A DNA stretch of 64,000 nt, from contig CP053418.1 in the NCBI GenBank assembly GCA_013127575.1, positions 2,480,001 through 2,544,000 of the forward strand. The letters run 5' to 3'. Positions 54,721-64,000 of this stretch are shown piece after piece. The position numbers and the translations under genes were made by a program. Below the pieces are notes generated by a model, which saw only the letters and a list, made by a program, of their open reading frames with translations, was not told where the DNA came from and ran no database searches. How positions within the stretch are numbered: position 1 is the stretch's first letter; every line of letters begins with the position of its first letter. The DNA comes from Ramlibacter terrae. GTDB lineage: Bacteria; Pseudomonadota; Gammaproteobacteria; Burkholderiales; Burkholderiaceae_C.

Positions 54721-55434
54721 CTAGAAGCCTGCCAGGCCCACGAAGACGTTCTGCACGTCGTCGTGCTGGTCGATGGCCGCCGGGAAGGCTTCCACTTCCT
54801 CGAGCTGCGCCGGCTCCAGGCTGGCCGGGTCGACCGGGTTCTTCGGCTTGTAGCCGAGCTTGGCCGACAGCACCGTGAACCCTTGCGCCGGCAGCGCGCG
54901 GCTGACGAGGTCGAGGTCGGTGGGATCGGTCCAGAACATCGTCGTGCCTTCTTCCTCGCCCGGCTCGAAGTCCTGCGCGCCCGCCTCGATGGCGGCCAGC
55001 TCCGGGTCGGCGCCGGCCGCGGTGGGCTCGGCCTCGATCATGCCGACATGGTTGAAGTCCCACGCCACCGAGCCCGACGTGCCGAGCTGTCCCTTGCGGA
55101 ACAGCACCCGCATCTCGGGCGCCGTGCGGTTCACGTTGTCGGTCAGGCACTCGACCATGACCGGCACTGGTGCGGCGCGAAGCCTTCGTAGATGACGTGC
55201 TCGAAGTGGACCGTCTCCCCGGTGAGGCCCGCGCCCTTCTTGATCGCGCGGTCCAGCGTGTCCTTGGGCATCGACGCCTTGCGCGCCTGCTCCACCACCA
55301 GCCGCAGCCGGGAGTTGCTGGCCGGGTCGGCGCCGCTGCGCGCGGCCACCATGATGTCCTTGGCCAGCCGGCCGAACAACTTGCCCCGGCGTCGGCCGCC
55401 GGGCCTTGCCTTTTGCTTTCCACTGCGCGCCCAT
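54721..55434 (-). CDS. YebC/TACO1-family protein
   Basis: About 239 residues. After repair the N terminus reads [20 protein letters not shown] and continues [32 protein letters not shown] and [18 protein letters not shown], all usual for the family. YebC/TACO1 proteins act on ribosomes stalled at prolines (YebC2) or as regulators of transcription (PmpR). Three breaks: 55167, 55395 and 55411, all CCAGG-type. Divergent from the small gene at 55483. Confidence 0.92.
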   Translation of the reverse strand: MGAQWKAKGKARRPTPGQVVRPAGQGHHGGRAQRRRPGQQLPAAAGGGAGAQGVDAQGHAGPRDQEGRGPHRGDGPLRARHLRRLRAAPVPVMVECLTDNVNRTAPEMRVLFRKGQLGTSGSVAWDFNHVGMIEAEPTAAGADPELAAIEAGAQDFEPGEEEGTTMFWTDPTDLDLVSRALPAQGFTVLSAKLGYKPKNPVDPASLEPAQLEEVEAFPAAIDQHDDVQNVFVGLAGF

Positions 55435-55482
55435 GTGCGGCCTTCTTCCTTGGTGTTCAGTCCGTGATCGTAAACTGCCGCG

Positions 55483-55973
55483 ATGAGCGACGAACAACAA
55501 GACGAAAGCATCCGGCAGCCGCGCCTGTGGCGCGACAACGGCTGGACGGCGCAGGTCATCAAGAACGAGGACGACGACGGCTGGGCCGTCGCCATGACGC
55601 CCGACGGCCAGGCCGAACCCGCGCTGGTCGGCCCGTGGACCATGGGCCGCGACAAGAAGAACCCGAAGCCGCTGGACACGGCCGCGTTCCAGACGCTGGT
55701 GAAGACCGCATCGGAGTTCGTGCGGCGCAGCGAGCAACAGCTGCACGCGGCCCTGCACAGGACGTGACGGTCACGCACGGCGACGAGCGCATCACGGTCT
55801 CGCTCGACATCGAACCCGACGAGGACAACCCGAGCGCCATGCTGCGCGCCCACGACGCCGGCGGCGACCTGCTGGCCGAAGTCCGCGTGCCGCCGTCGTT
55901 CAAGCTGACGCGCGCGCGCGCCGCGGCATGGGCCGAAGCGGAGTTCTCTGCCGATTCGGTGCGGCGGGGCTGA
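55483..55973 (+). CDS. Hypothetical soluble protein (about 164 residues)
   Basis: I do not recognise this family. N-terminal half: [40 protein letters not shown], ending in a helix with [18 protein letters not shown]. Second half: beta-rich [19 protein letters not shown] and a final amphipathic helix. Acidic, no signal or membrane segment. One break at 55756 (CCAGG read CAGG). It ends 10 bases before the intradiol dioxygenase and is probably co-transcribed with it. Confidence 0.68.
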
Positions 55974-55983
55974 GGGACACGCC

Positions 55984-56993
55984 GTGATCGTCGAGAACCC
56001 CGCCGACCTGACGCGCGCCGTGCTCGCGGAGCTGGAGGGCGCGCCCGACGGCCGCTTCAAGGACATCATGCGCGCCGCCGTGCAGCACCTGCACGACTTC
56101 GTGCGCGACGCGCGGCTCACGGAGGCGGAGTTCCGGCAGGCCTGCGGCGTGATCGCGCGGCTCGGGCAGGCCACGACCGCGTCGCACAACGAAGTCGTGC
56201 TCGCGGCCGGCTCGCTCGGCATCTCGGCGCTGGTCTGCCTGTTGAACAACGGCGATGGCAGCGGCGAGACCACGGCCAACCTGATGGGGCCGTTCTGGCG
56301 GCAGGGCGCGCCGGTGCTGCCGAACGGGGCATCGATCGTGCGCTCGCCCACGCCGGGCGACCCGGTCTTCGTCAACGCGTGGGTGCGCGACGCGAGCGGG
56401 CGCCCCGTCGCCGGCGCCGAGGTCCACATCTGGCAGGCGTCCGCCGACGGCTTCTACGAGAACCAGGACCCGGCGCAGGCCGACATGAACCTGCGCGGGC
56501 GCTTCGTGACGGACGCGGCCGGCCACATCGCGTTCCGCAGCGTCAAGCCGTCCGGCTACCCCATCCCGGTGGGCGGCCCGGTCGGCGACCTGCTGCGCGC
56601 GCAGGGCCGGCACAACCTGCGGCCGGCGCACATCCATTTCCTGATCCACAAGGCCGGCTACAAGACGCAGTTCTCGCAGGTCTATTCCAGCGACGATCCG
56701 TACCGGACACCGACGTGCAGTTCGGCGTCACCCGCGCCCTGGTCGGCCAGTATGTGCTGCACCGCGACGAGCCCGCGCCGGCGCCGGACGTGCAGGGCGC
56801 ACGGTACACGCTGGACCACCACTTCGTCATTTCCGAGGGCGACGACGCATTGCCGGCGGCGCCGATCACCGGCAAGGCCGAAGGCCCGCGGCCGAGTCCC
56901 GTGGTGCTGGAGCGGCGGCAATCCGTTGGATCGTCCCAACGGAATGGCCCCGCCAAGGCAGACAGTTCGGCACCTCGGCCTGCTTCTGAGTAG
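55984..56993 (+). CDS. Intradiol ring-cleavage dioxygenase (catechol/hydroxyquinol 1,2-dioxygenase family)
   Basis: Non-heme Fe(III) enzyme opening a catechol-type ring between the two hydroxyls. N-terminal dimerisation domain ([20 protein letters not shown]). The iron ligands are visible: Tyr in [11 protein letters not shown], Tyr in [12 protein letters not shown], and two His in [31 protein letters not shown] is common to hydroxyquinol-type members. Starts at GTG 55984. One break at 56707 (CCTGG read CCGG). The C-terminal 25 residues ([19 protein letters not shown]) look unlike the family, and a small hairpin, CCGTTGG/CCAACGG, lies there. Confidence 0.88.
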
Positions 56994-57026
56994 CATCCTC
57001 CGGCAAACAGGGACGGGGGAGAGCGG

Positions 57027-57779
57027 ATGGAGTGGATCGCGACGGGGCTGGTGGCCTTGGCCATCGGCCTGCCGGCCGTGCTGGCCATGACGCTGCTCGC
57101 CGCCGCCGGCGCCTGCGGCGCCTGCAGTGGCGCCGCGCGCCGCTGGGCCTGGCCGCGCCGGGCGCCGTGCCGCCGCAAGTGCGCGCCACCCCGGATGCGG
57201 CGCGGCCCGTCCTGGCGGCGCTCGGCTTCGAATTCCGCTACACGACTGCGTCGGAGCCGGCCATGGTCTCCGACGCGCGCCCGCTGCTCGCCAACGACGT
57301 GTACCAGCACCTCGACAAGCGCACGCACGCCATCGTCACGATGGCGCCGGATACGCCGGACACCGGACCGTCTTGTGGATCAGCCAGCTGCGCAGCGGGC
57401 ACGTGCTGGCCACCGTCAATTGCTACCTGCACCATCTCGTGACGGCGCCCTCGGGCTGGCTGATGGAAGACGCCTACCTGCCGGACGCGCAAGCGAGCTG
57501 GCAGCGGCACTGGAGCGGCTGCCGGCCAACGCGCTGGCGATCGTCACCGACGGCGTCGAGTTCTTCCACGCCAACAAGCAGGCGGTGGACGGCTTCACGT
57601 CGCAGTGCGAGAAGCGCGGCCTGATGGCGCAGCGCGGCGAGCATTGGCAGCTGCGCTGGCGCGCCGCGGTGACTTACGCGGTGCGGTTGTTCCTCGGGCG
57701 CCGCAAAGCCGCCCGGGCGCGCGCGGCGGCGCCTTCGCAGCGCGTGGCGGCCCCGGTCAGGAACGCGCCGGCGTCGTGA
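57027..57779 (+). CDS. Hypothetical membrane-anchored protein
   Basis: About 250 residues. One N-terminal membrane helix, WIATGLVALAIGLPAVLAMT, with a basic cytoplasmic region after it (LRRLQWRRAPLGL, repaired). A soluble part follows with FEFRYTTASEPAMVSDAR, QLRSGHVLATVNCYLHHLV and ANALAIVTDGVEFFHANKQA. A basic tail ends the protein (LFLGRRKAARARAA). Family unknown to me. Three breaks (57108, 57366, 57485) are CCTGG-type. GGGGGA precedes ATG 57027. The 3' end overlaps the opposing amidohydrolase gene by 23 bases. Confidence 0.68.
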   Translation: MEWIATGLVALAIGLPAVLAMTLLAAAGACGACSGAARRWAWPRRAPCRRKCAPPRMRRGPSWRRSASNSATRLRRSRPWSPTRARCSPTTCTSTSTSARTPSSRWRRIRRTPDRLVDQPAAQRARAGHRQLLPAPSRDGALGLADGRRLPAGRASELAAALERLPANALAIVTDGVEFFHANKQAVDGFTSQCEKRGLMAQRGEHWQLRWRAAVTYAVRLFLGRRKAARARAAAPSQRVAAPVRNAPAS

Positions 57780-59038
57780 AGCCGACGCTGCCGGGACGCC
57801 CCGGCAAGTTCAGCGCGGCGGCCACGGCCGGCGTCTGCGCGACCAGCTGCCCCTTCTTCCAGACCTTCAGCCGGTTTGCGCGCAGCCGGATCGCCTCGAT
57901 CGGGTCCTTCGCCTGCAGCAGCACGAAGCTGGCGTCGCAGCCCGGCGCCAGCCCGTAGCCGGCGGTGCATCACGCGGGCGGCGTTGATCGTCACCGCGTC
58001 GAAGCAGGCCAGCATGCCCTTGCGGCTGGTCATCTGCGCCACGTGCAGGCCCATGTGCGCCACCTCCAGCATGTCGGCCGAACCCATGCCGTACCACGGG
58101 TCCATCACGCAGTCGTGCCCGAAGGCCACGTTGACGCCGGCGGCCAGCAGTTCCGGCACGCGCGTCATGCCGCGCCGCTTCGGGTAGGTGTCGTGGCGGC
58201 CCTGCAGCGTGATGTTGATCAGCGGGTTCGCGATCACGCTCACGCCCGACTCCGCGATCAGCGGCAGCAGCTTGCTGACGTAGTAGTTGTCCATGCTGTG
58301 CATGGAGGTGCAGTGCGAGCCGTTGACGCGGCCCTGCAGCCCGAGCCGCTGGCATTCGAAGGCGAGCGTCTCGATGTGCCGCGACAGCGGATCGTCGGTC
58401 TCGTCGCAGTGCATGTCGACCAGCTTGCCGCGCTCGGCCGCGATCTCGCACAGCAGCCGGACGCTGGCGGCGCCTTCGCCCATGGTCCGCTCGAAGTGCG
58501 GGATGCCGCCGACCACGTCGACGCCGAGGTCGAGCGCGCGCCGCAGGTTGTCTTCGCCGCCGGCGGTGCGCAGCACGCCGTCCTGCGGGAAGGCGACGAG
58601 CTGCAGGTCGATGTAGGGCGCCACGCGGCGCTTGACCTCCAGCATCGCTTCGACCGGCAGCAGGCTGGGGTCGCTCGTGTCGACGTGGCTGCGGATGGCC
58701 AGCAGCCCCCGCGCGACCGCCCAGTCGCAGTAGGCGAGGGCGCGCTGCACCATGTCGTCGGCCTTCAGCTGCGGCTTGAGCTCGCCCCACACGGCGATGC
58801 CCTCCAGCAGCGTGCCGCTTTCGTTCACGCGCGGCAGGCCGTAGCTGAGCGTCGCGTCCATGTGGAAGTGCGGGTCGCAGAACGGCGGCGTGAGCAGCTG
58901 TCCGCCCGCGTCGATGGTTTCCGCGGCCTGCGCGTGCAGGCCGGCCGCGACTTCCACGATCTTCGCGTCCTGCACGGCGACGGCCATGCCGGTGCGGCCG
59001 TCGGGCAGCGCCGCGTTGGTGATCAGCAGGTCGAGCAC
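57757..59038 (-). CDS. Cytosine deaminase-type amidohydrolase
   Basis: TIM-barrel metal hydrolase of about 427 residues. Metal ligands: PPFCDPHFHMDATLSYG (HxH), the His in MHCDETDD and the Asp in FGHDCVMDPWYGM. DMHCDETDDPLSRHIETLA is very close to CodA. Expected to deaminate cytosine or a related heterocycle. It stands last in a nucleobase ABC-importer operon, which fits salvage of imported bases. GTG 59038 after GGGAG is chosen. One break near 57965 (CCTGG read CCG); after repair the protein ends SVGFTTPARS. Confidence 0.87.
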
Positions 59039-59063
59039 GTCGACTCCCGCGCGCGGACCGCGC

Positions 59064-59596
59064 TCACTGCAGCTCGGGGTACTGCTTGACGATCTCCTCG
59101 CGCGTCTGGCGCGGGAACATCTCGGCGTACATGTAGCTGTAGCCTTCGTTCTGCCATTTCGCGAGGTCGCTGACGGCGGCCGGCGCCACGGTGATGACGT
59201 CGTAGAACTCGTCGGGCTTGTAGCCCGCGCGAGCGCGCCGCATTGCTGCAGACGCGAATCGTCACGCCGGCGTCGGCGAGCGCCTTGAGTTCCTCGTACA
59301 CCCCGGGGTAGGCCGCGCGGTTCAGCCGCGAGAACGCGTGCAGCTCGTTGCCATGCGCGACGATGACGATGTGCGAGTTCTTCGCGTCGCCGAACTTCTT
59401 GAGCGCCTCGATGTGGTTGCGCACGTAGCCGAACGCCGCCTTGCCTTCCAGCGGCTTGGCGAAGTTGAAGTCGTAGACGGCCTTCTGCGGCTTGTACGGC
59501 GTGGCGTCGAACTTCGAGGGGTCTTCCGGGCCGGCGGCCGCGGCGGCCGCACGCGGCGGCGAGTGCGAGGGCGAGGAGGGGGAGGTATTTCTTCAT
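59064..59596 (-). CDS. Exported DsrE-like protein
   Basis: Signal peptide MKKYLPLLALALA, then a mature domain with PYKPQKAVYDFNFAKPLEGK, VRNHIEALKKFGDAKNSHIV, VIVAHGNELHAFSRLNR and EFYDVITVAPAAVSDLAKWQ. This is the DsrE/DsrF-like fold of small sulfur-relay or unknown periplasmic proteins. One Cys is seen in RVCSNAA. Two breaks, near 59243 and 59545, are not securely assigned to CCWGG. It lies between the importer permease and the deaminase on the same strand. Start ATG 59596; ATG 59602 also possible. Confidence 0.78.
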
Positions 59597-59666
59597 GTTC
59601 ATTCCTTGGGTGGAGGGCTGCCGCCTATCATCGCCCATCAGCGCTCGCCCTTTCGCCGGGGTTTCA

Positions 59667-60559
59667 TCAGCGCCGGGGATACGCGGCGCGCCGCGCCACC
59701 AGCACCAGCGCCAGGATCGAGAGCGCGTAGGGCAGCATCAGGTAGACCTGGTACGGCAGCCAGGCGTCGCCGGCCTGCTGCAGGCGCAGCTGCAATGCGT
59801 CGAAAAAGGCGAACAGCAGCGCGCCGAGCAGCGCCTTGCCGGGCCGCCAGGAGGCGAACACCACCAGCGCCACGCAGATCCAGCCGCGGCCGTTGACCAT
59901 GTTGAAGAAGAAGGCGTCGAAGGCCGAGAGCGTGAGGAAGGCGCCGGCCACGCCCATCAGCGCCGAGCCGCCCATGATGGCGGCGCTGCGCGCAGCGATC
60001 ACCGAGATGCCCCGGCTTTCCGCGGCGTGCGGGTTCTCGCCGACCATGCGCAGCGCCAGCCCGGCCGGCGTCCGGTACAGCAGCCACGCGATGGCGGGCA
60101 CCAGCAGCAGGGCGAGCAGCGTCAGCGGCGTCTGCGCGGAGAGGATCGGGATGCCGAGGCCTTCCATCGCCGCGAACGGCTTCACCGTCGGCGGGGTGTT
60201 CACCTTCGGGAAGCTCACGCGGTAGGCGTAGTAGCTGAGGGATGTCGCGAGCAGCGTGATGCCGAGCCCCGACACGTGCTGCGACAACGCCAGCACCACC
60301 GTCAGGAACGCATGCAGCGCCCGAACGCGACCCCGGTGAGCGCCGCCACCGCCACGCCGCCCCACAGCGGCAGCCCGAGGTACACGGCGAGCCAGCCGCT
60401 GAAGGCGCCGGCCACCATGATTCCTTCGATGCCGAGGTTGAGCACGCCGGCGCGTTCGCACAGCAGCACGCCCAGCGTGCCGAACACCAGCGGCGTGGCG
60501 ATGCGCAGCACCGCGACCCAGAAGGCCGGCGCCGCCAGCAGGTCCCAGAGTTCAGCCAT
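59667..60559 (-). CDS. ABC transporter permease (BMP/nucleobase importer, second permease)
   Basis: About 297 residues, eight or more helices. LCERAGVLNLGIEGIMVAGA at the start of the channel and MVGENPHAAESRGISVIAAR are the conserved parts of permeases paired with BMP-type binding proteins (YufQ/NupQ-like). Inner-membrane channel subunit for purine nucleosides or nucleobases. One break at 60323 probably at CCWGG (repaired FGALHAFLTVVLA or similar). ATG 60559 lies three bases after the first permease's stop. Confidence 0.9.
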
Positions 60560-60562
60560 GGC

Positions 60563-61628
60563 TCATTTCCACCGCACCCGGTACTGCGCCAGCAGCGTCG
60601 CCACCAGCACCGACACCAGCGAAGCGGCGACGATCACGTCGGCGATGTAGGTCGGCACGCCCACCACGCGGCTCATGCTGTCGGCGCCGACCAGCACGCC
60701 CGCCACGAACACCGCGGCGCCCAGCAGCGCGAGCGAGCGGGTGCAGGCCGGCGAGCATCGCGATCACGATGCCGCTGTAGCCGTAGCCCGGCGACATGTC
60801 GAGCGTGACGTAGCTGGTGCGCCCCGCCACCTCGATCGCGCCGGCCAGCCCGGCGAGGCCGCCCGAGAGCAGCGCCACGCACGCGATGGTGCGCAGCGGC
60901 GGCACGCCCGCGAAGGCAGCGGCGCGCGCATTGGCGCCGAGGGCGCGCACGTCGAACCCGAACACCGTGTGCTTGAGGAGCACCAGGGCCCCGATCGCCA
61001 GCGCCGCCGCCACCAGCAGGCCGGTGTGCACGCGCGTGCCTTGCACCAGCTTGCCCAGTTCGAGGTCGGACGGCAGCGCCACGCTTTGCGGCCAGCCGAG
61101 CGCCGTCGGGTCCTTCATCGGCCCGTCGAGCAGCGCCGACACCGCCAGCAGGACGATGAAGTTGAGCAGCAGCGTGGTCACCACTTCGTCGACGCCCAGC
61201 CGCGCCTTCAGCAGCGCCGGCCCGAGCAGCAGCAAGGCGCCGGCCAGCGCGGCGGCGACGAACATCCCCACGAGCAGGACGGCGTTCGGCGCATCGAAGC
61301 CTGCGCCGCCATGCATGCCGCCGACGGCCACGGCGGCGATGGCGCCCGCATAGAGCTGGCCCTCGGCGCCGATGTTGTACAGGCGCGCCTTGAAGGCCAC
61401 GGCGGCGGCCAGGCCCGTGAGGATCAGCGGCGTGGCGCGGGTGAGCGTCTCCGACCAGGCGAAGACCGAGCCGAAGCCGCCCTTGACCAGCGCGCCCCAA
61501 GTGGGCGCGAGCGGTGCGCCGGCCCAGAGCACCAGCAGGCTGCTCACCAGCAGCGTGAAGGCGATGGCGCCGACGGGCGCGAGGGCCATGGCGAGCGCCG
61601 AAGCCGAGGGACGCTTCTCGAGCCTCAT
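60563..61628 (-). CDS. ABC transporter permease (BMP/nucleobase importer, first permease)
   Basis: About 356 residues with N-terminal helix FTLLVSSLLVLWAG. The conserved YNIGAEGQLYAGAIAAVAVG and LGANARAAAFAGVPPLRTIA, and SPGYGYSGIVIAMLAGLHP, match YufP/NupP-type permeases. One break near 60738, best repaired as CCAGG (LHPGSLALLGAAVFVAG). After repair the protein ends LLAQYRVRWK, at TGA 60565-60563. ATG 61628 overlaps the ATPase stop (ATGA). Confidence 0.9.
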
Positions 61629-63157
61629 CGCGCCGGCTCGGCCCCGGCCATCGCCATCCCGATCGACTCCCGCGTCCATTCGCGCGGCTCGCGTGCCGGC
61701 GTCAGCTTGCCTGCATGCATCACCGCGACCCGGTCGCCCAGCGCCAGCACTTCGTCGAGGTCGTCGGAGACCAGCAGCACCGCCGCGCCCGCGTCGCGCG
61801 CGGCCAGCAACTGTTCCTGCACATAGGCGACGGCGCCGACGTCGAGGCCCCGGTGGGCTGGTGCGCCACGATGAGGCGCGGCGTGCCCCCGTCCGGGGCA
61901 TGCAGGGCGCGCCCGAGGATCAGTTTCTGCATGTTGCCCCCGGAGAGTGCGCGCGCCGGCGCGTCGAGGCCGGCGCCGCGCACGTCGAAGGCCTGTTCGA
62001 TCGCGCGTGCGTGGGCGCGCGCCGCCTGCCGCCGCACCCAGCCGCCGCGGCAGAAGAGGGGCCCGCGCAGCCGCTCCGCCACCGCGTTCTCCCACACGGG
62101 CAAATCGCCGACGACGCCGGTGCCGTGCCGGTCCTCGGGAATGCGCGCCACGCCGTGCGCCACCAGCCACGCCGGTTGCGCGCGCAACGGTTCGCCCGCC
62201 AGCAGCACTGGCCGGACGAAGCCGCGCGCAACCCGCACAGCAGTTCGGCCGGGGCGAGCTGCCCGTTGCCGGAGACGCCGGCCACCGCCGTGATCTCGCC
62301 GGCCCGCAGCTCCAGCGACACGCCGTCCAGCCGCTCGCGTCCGCTGCCGGTGTGCACGCCGTGCAGCGCGCACACCACCGGCCGCTGCGCCACCGCGCTC
62401 GGACGCGCCTGCGGCAGCGCGACGTCCTGCCCCACCATCCAGCGCGCCAGTTCGCCGGCGTGGGTGTCCGCGGTGTCCGCACGGGCCACCACGCGCCCGG
62501 CGCGCAGCACCACGACCCGCTGCGCCACGCGCAGCACCTCGGCCAGCTTGTGGCTGATGAAGATGATCGAGAGGCCTTCGGCGACCATGCCCGCCAGCGT
62601 GGCGAACAGGGCTTCGCTTTCCTGCGGCGTCAGCACCGCCGTCGGTTCGTCGAGGATCAGGATGCGGGCGCCGCGGTACAGCGCCTTGAGGATTTCCACG
62701 CGCTGGCGCTCGCCCACGGAAAGGGTGCCCACCAGCGCGTCGGGCGCCACGGCGAGGCCGAAGCGCTGCGCGACGGCCAGCAGCTTCGCGCGCGCCTCGC
62801 GCCGGCGGCTGAAGGGCTGCCAGAAGCTTTCGGTGCCCAGCACCACGTTGTCGAGCACGCTCAGGTTGTCGGCGAGCGTGAAGTGCTGGTGCACCATGCC
62901 GATGCCGGCGGCGAGCGCGGCGCGCGGCTGGCCCGGGGCAGCTCGCGGCCGAACACCTCGATCCGGCCCGCATCGGGCGTGTAGTGCCCGAACAGGATCG
63001 ACACCAGCGTCGACTTGCCTGCGCCGTTCTCGCCCAGCAGCCCCAGCACTTCGCCGGGCGCGAGCTGCAGCGAGATGGCGTCGTTGGCCACCAGGCTGCC
63101 GAAGCGCCGGGTGATGCCTTCCATCCGCAGCACCGGAGGTGCCGCCGCTTCTGCCAT
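61625..63157 (-). CDS. ABC transporter ATP-binding protein, two ATPase domains (nucleobase importer)
   Basis: About 511 residues. First ATPase: Walker A LLGENGAGKST, signature TLSVGERQRVEILKAL, Walker B ILILDEPTAVL. Second: AGVSGNGQ in place of a full Walker A, signature ALSGGNMQKLILGRAL, and after repair VAHQPTRGLDVGAV in place of a canonical Walker B. Such a degenerate second site is usual for importers of sugars and nucleosides (MglA/YufO type). Breaks at 61861, 62217 and 62945 are CCWGG-type. Start ATG 63157, eight bases after the binding-protein gene. Confidence 0.92.
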
Positions 63158-63165
63158 CCGGCGCC

Positions 63166-64000
63166 TTACTTCGCGGTGGACTTGGGCGCGGCGTCGTTCA
63201 CCTTGACGATGAACTTGCCTTCGACGATGGCCTTCTCGCGCGCCTGCACCTTGGCGGGACGTCGGCCGGCACCTTGCTGGCGAACGTGCCGAGCGGCGCG
63301 AGTTCGGAGCCCTTGTGCTTCATCATCGAGAAGGGGCCGTAGTCCTCGGCGGTGAACTTGCCTTCCTTGACCAGCTTGAGCGCGCGGTCGACGGTCGGCT
63401 CCATGTTCCACAGCGCGGAGGTGACCACCGTCTCGGGATACTTGTCCTGCGTGTTGATCACGTTGCCCACGGCCAGCTTGCCGCGTTCCTTGGCGGCGTC
63501 CGACACGCCGAAGCGCTCGGCGTACATCACGTCCGCGCCCTTGTCGATCATGGCGAAGGCGGCTTCCTTGGCCTTCGGCGGGTCGAACCAGCTGTTGATG
63601 AAGGTGACCGTGAATTCCACCTTGGGATTGGTTTCCCCGGCGCCGGCCATGAAGGCGTGCATCAGCCGGTTGACCTCGGGGATCGGGAAGCCGCCGACCA
63701 TGCCGATCTTGTGGGTCTTGGTCATGCCGCCGGCGATCATGCCGGTGAGGTAGGCCGGCTCCCGGATGTAGTTGTCGAAGACGCTGAAGTTGGGCGCCTG
63801 CGGCTTGCCCGACGATCCCATCAGGAACGAGGTCTTGGGGAAGTCCTTGGCCACCTTGCGCGCCGCCGCCTCGACCCCGAACACCTCGCCGAGGATCAGC
63901 TGGTTGCCGCCGGTGGCGTACTCGCGCATCACGCGCTCGTAGTCGGCGTTGGCGACGTTCTCGCTGGACTTGTACTCGATCTCGCCGCGCGCCTCGGCCG
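63166..64000 (-). CDS. BMP-family substrate-binding protein (5' end outside window)
   Basis: C-terminal part of a periplasmic binding protein of the BMP/Med/PnrA group. GGNQLILGEVFGVEAAARKV, NYIREPAYLTGMIAGGMTK and KIGMVGGFPIPEVNRLMHAF are family segments, as are FINSWFDPPKAKEAAFAMID and SALWNMEPTVDRALKLVKEG. These bind purine nucleosides or nucleobases. The frame is open to the right edge of the window, so the signal peptide lies outside. One break near 63256, repairable as CCAGG. First gene of the importer-deaminase operon. Confidence 0.9.
   Translation of the reverse strand, partial: GRGARRDRVQVQRERRQRRLRARDARVRHRRQPADPRRGVRGRGGGAQGGQGLPQDLVPDGIVGQAAGAQLQRLRQLHPGAGLPHRHDRRRHDQDPQDRHGRRLPDPRGQPADARLHGRRRGNQSQGGIHGHLHQQLVRPAEGQGSRLRHDRQGRGRDVRRALRRVGRRQGTRQAGRGQRDQHAGQVSRDGGHLRAVEHGADRRPRAQAGQGRQVHRRGLRPLLDDEAQGLRTRAARHVRQQGAGRRPAKVQAREKAIVEGKFIVKVNDAAPKSTAK

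Overview
The window is high-GC DNA from a betaproteobacterium, most likely a Comamonadaceae-type Burkholderiales. The evidence is the gene content and order (lexA; the exbB-exbD-lpxK-Trm112-kdsB-adk cluster; clpS-clpA; dimeric and monomeric NADP isocitrate dehydrogenases side by side; an Mrp antiporter operon; FimV-like protein; acyl-CoA catabolism) and the codon usage. No rRNA, tRNA, CRISPR array, insertion sequence or prophage was recognised. It reads as ordinary chromosome.

Layout. 1-4 kb: two hybrid sensor kinases. 4-7.9 kb: rdgC, a drug-type MFS pump, a glutathione transferase, an unknown gene. 8-13.5 kb: leftward lipid/acyl-CoA genes (3-hydroxyacyl-CoA dehydrogenase, enoyl-CoA hydratase, then Crp/Fnr regulator, APH-like kinase, acyl-CoA dehydrogenase). 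13.5-22 kb: FimV-like protein, MFS carrier, 2-hydroxyacid dehydrogenase, DUF1993, lexA with SOS boxes, asparaginase, two small envelope proteins, adk. 22-25.3 kb: leftward LPS/energy-transduction operon. 25.7-32.8 kb: xseA, sodB, DUF192, a Lys/Ala-repeat exported protein, icd and monomeric icd. 32.8-38.8 kb: leftward mrpA-C-D-E-F-G. 39-42.4 kb: cold-shock protein, clpS-clpA and a run of four terminators. 42.4-47.3 kb: zinc-ribbon/cyclase/STAND ATPase, a membrane protein and an MpaB-like oxygenase. 47.3-57.8 kb: TSUP carrier, EVE protein, Bcr/CflA pump, an unusual enolase paralogue with an APH-type kinase, a SpoIIAA-like protein, ketopantoate-reductase family enzyme, NRAMP-like carrier, YebC/TACO1, an intradiol dioxygenase and unknowns. 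57.8-64 kb: leftward nucleobase/nucleoside ABC importer (BMP, ATPase, two permeases) with a DsrE-like protein and a cytosine-deaminase-type amidohydrolase.

The dominant feature is that roughly 90 reading-frame breaks are scattered through otherwise normal genes, including essential ones (lpxK, clpA, icd). When each break is repaired from the protein family, almost all rebuild to CCTGG or CCAGG. This looks like sequencing or basecalling error at Dcm-type methylated CCWGG sites, not gene decay. I therefore annotate the full genes across the breaks and call them CDS. Protein segments quoted across a break are reconstructions; coordinates are those of the sequence as given.
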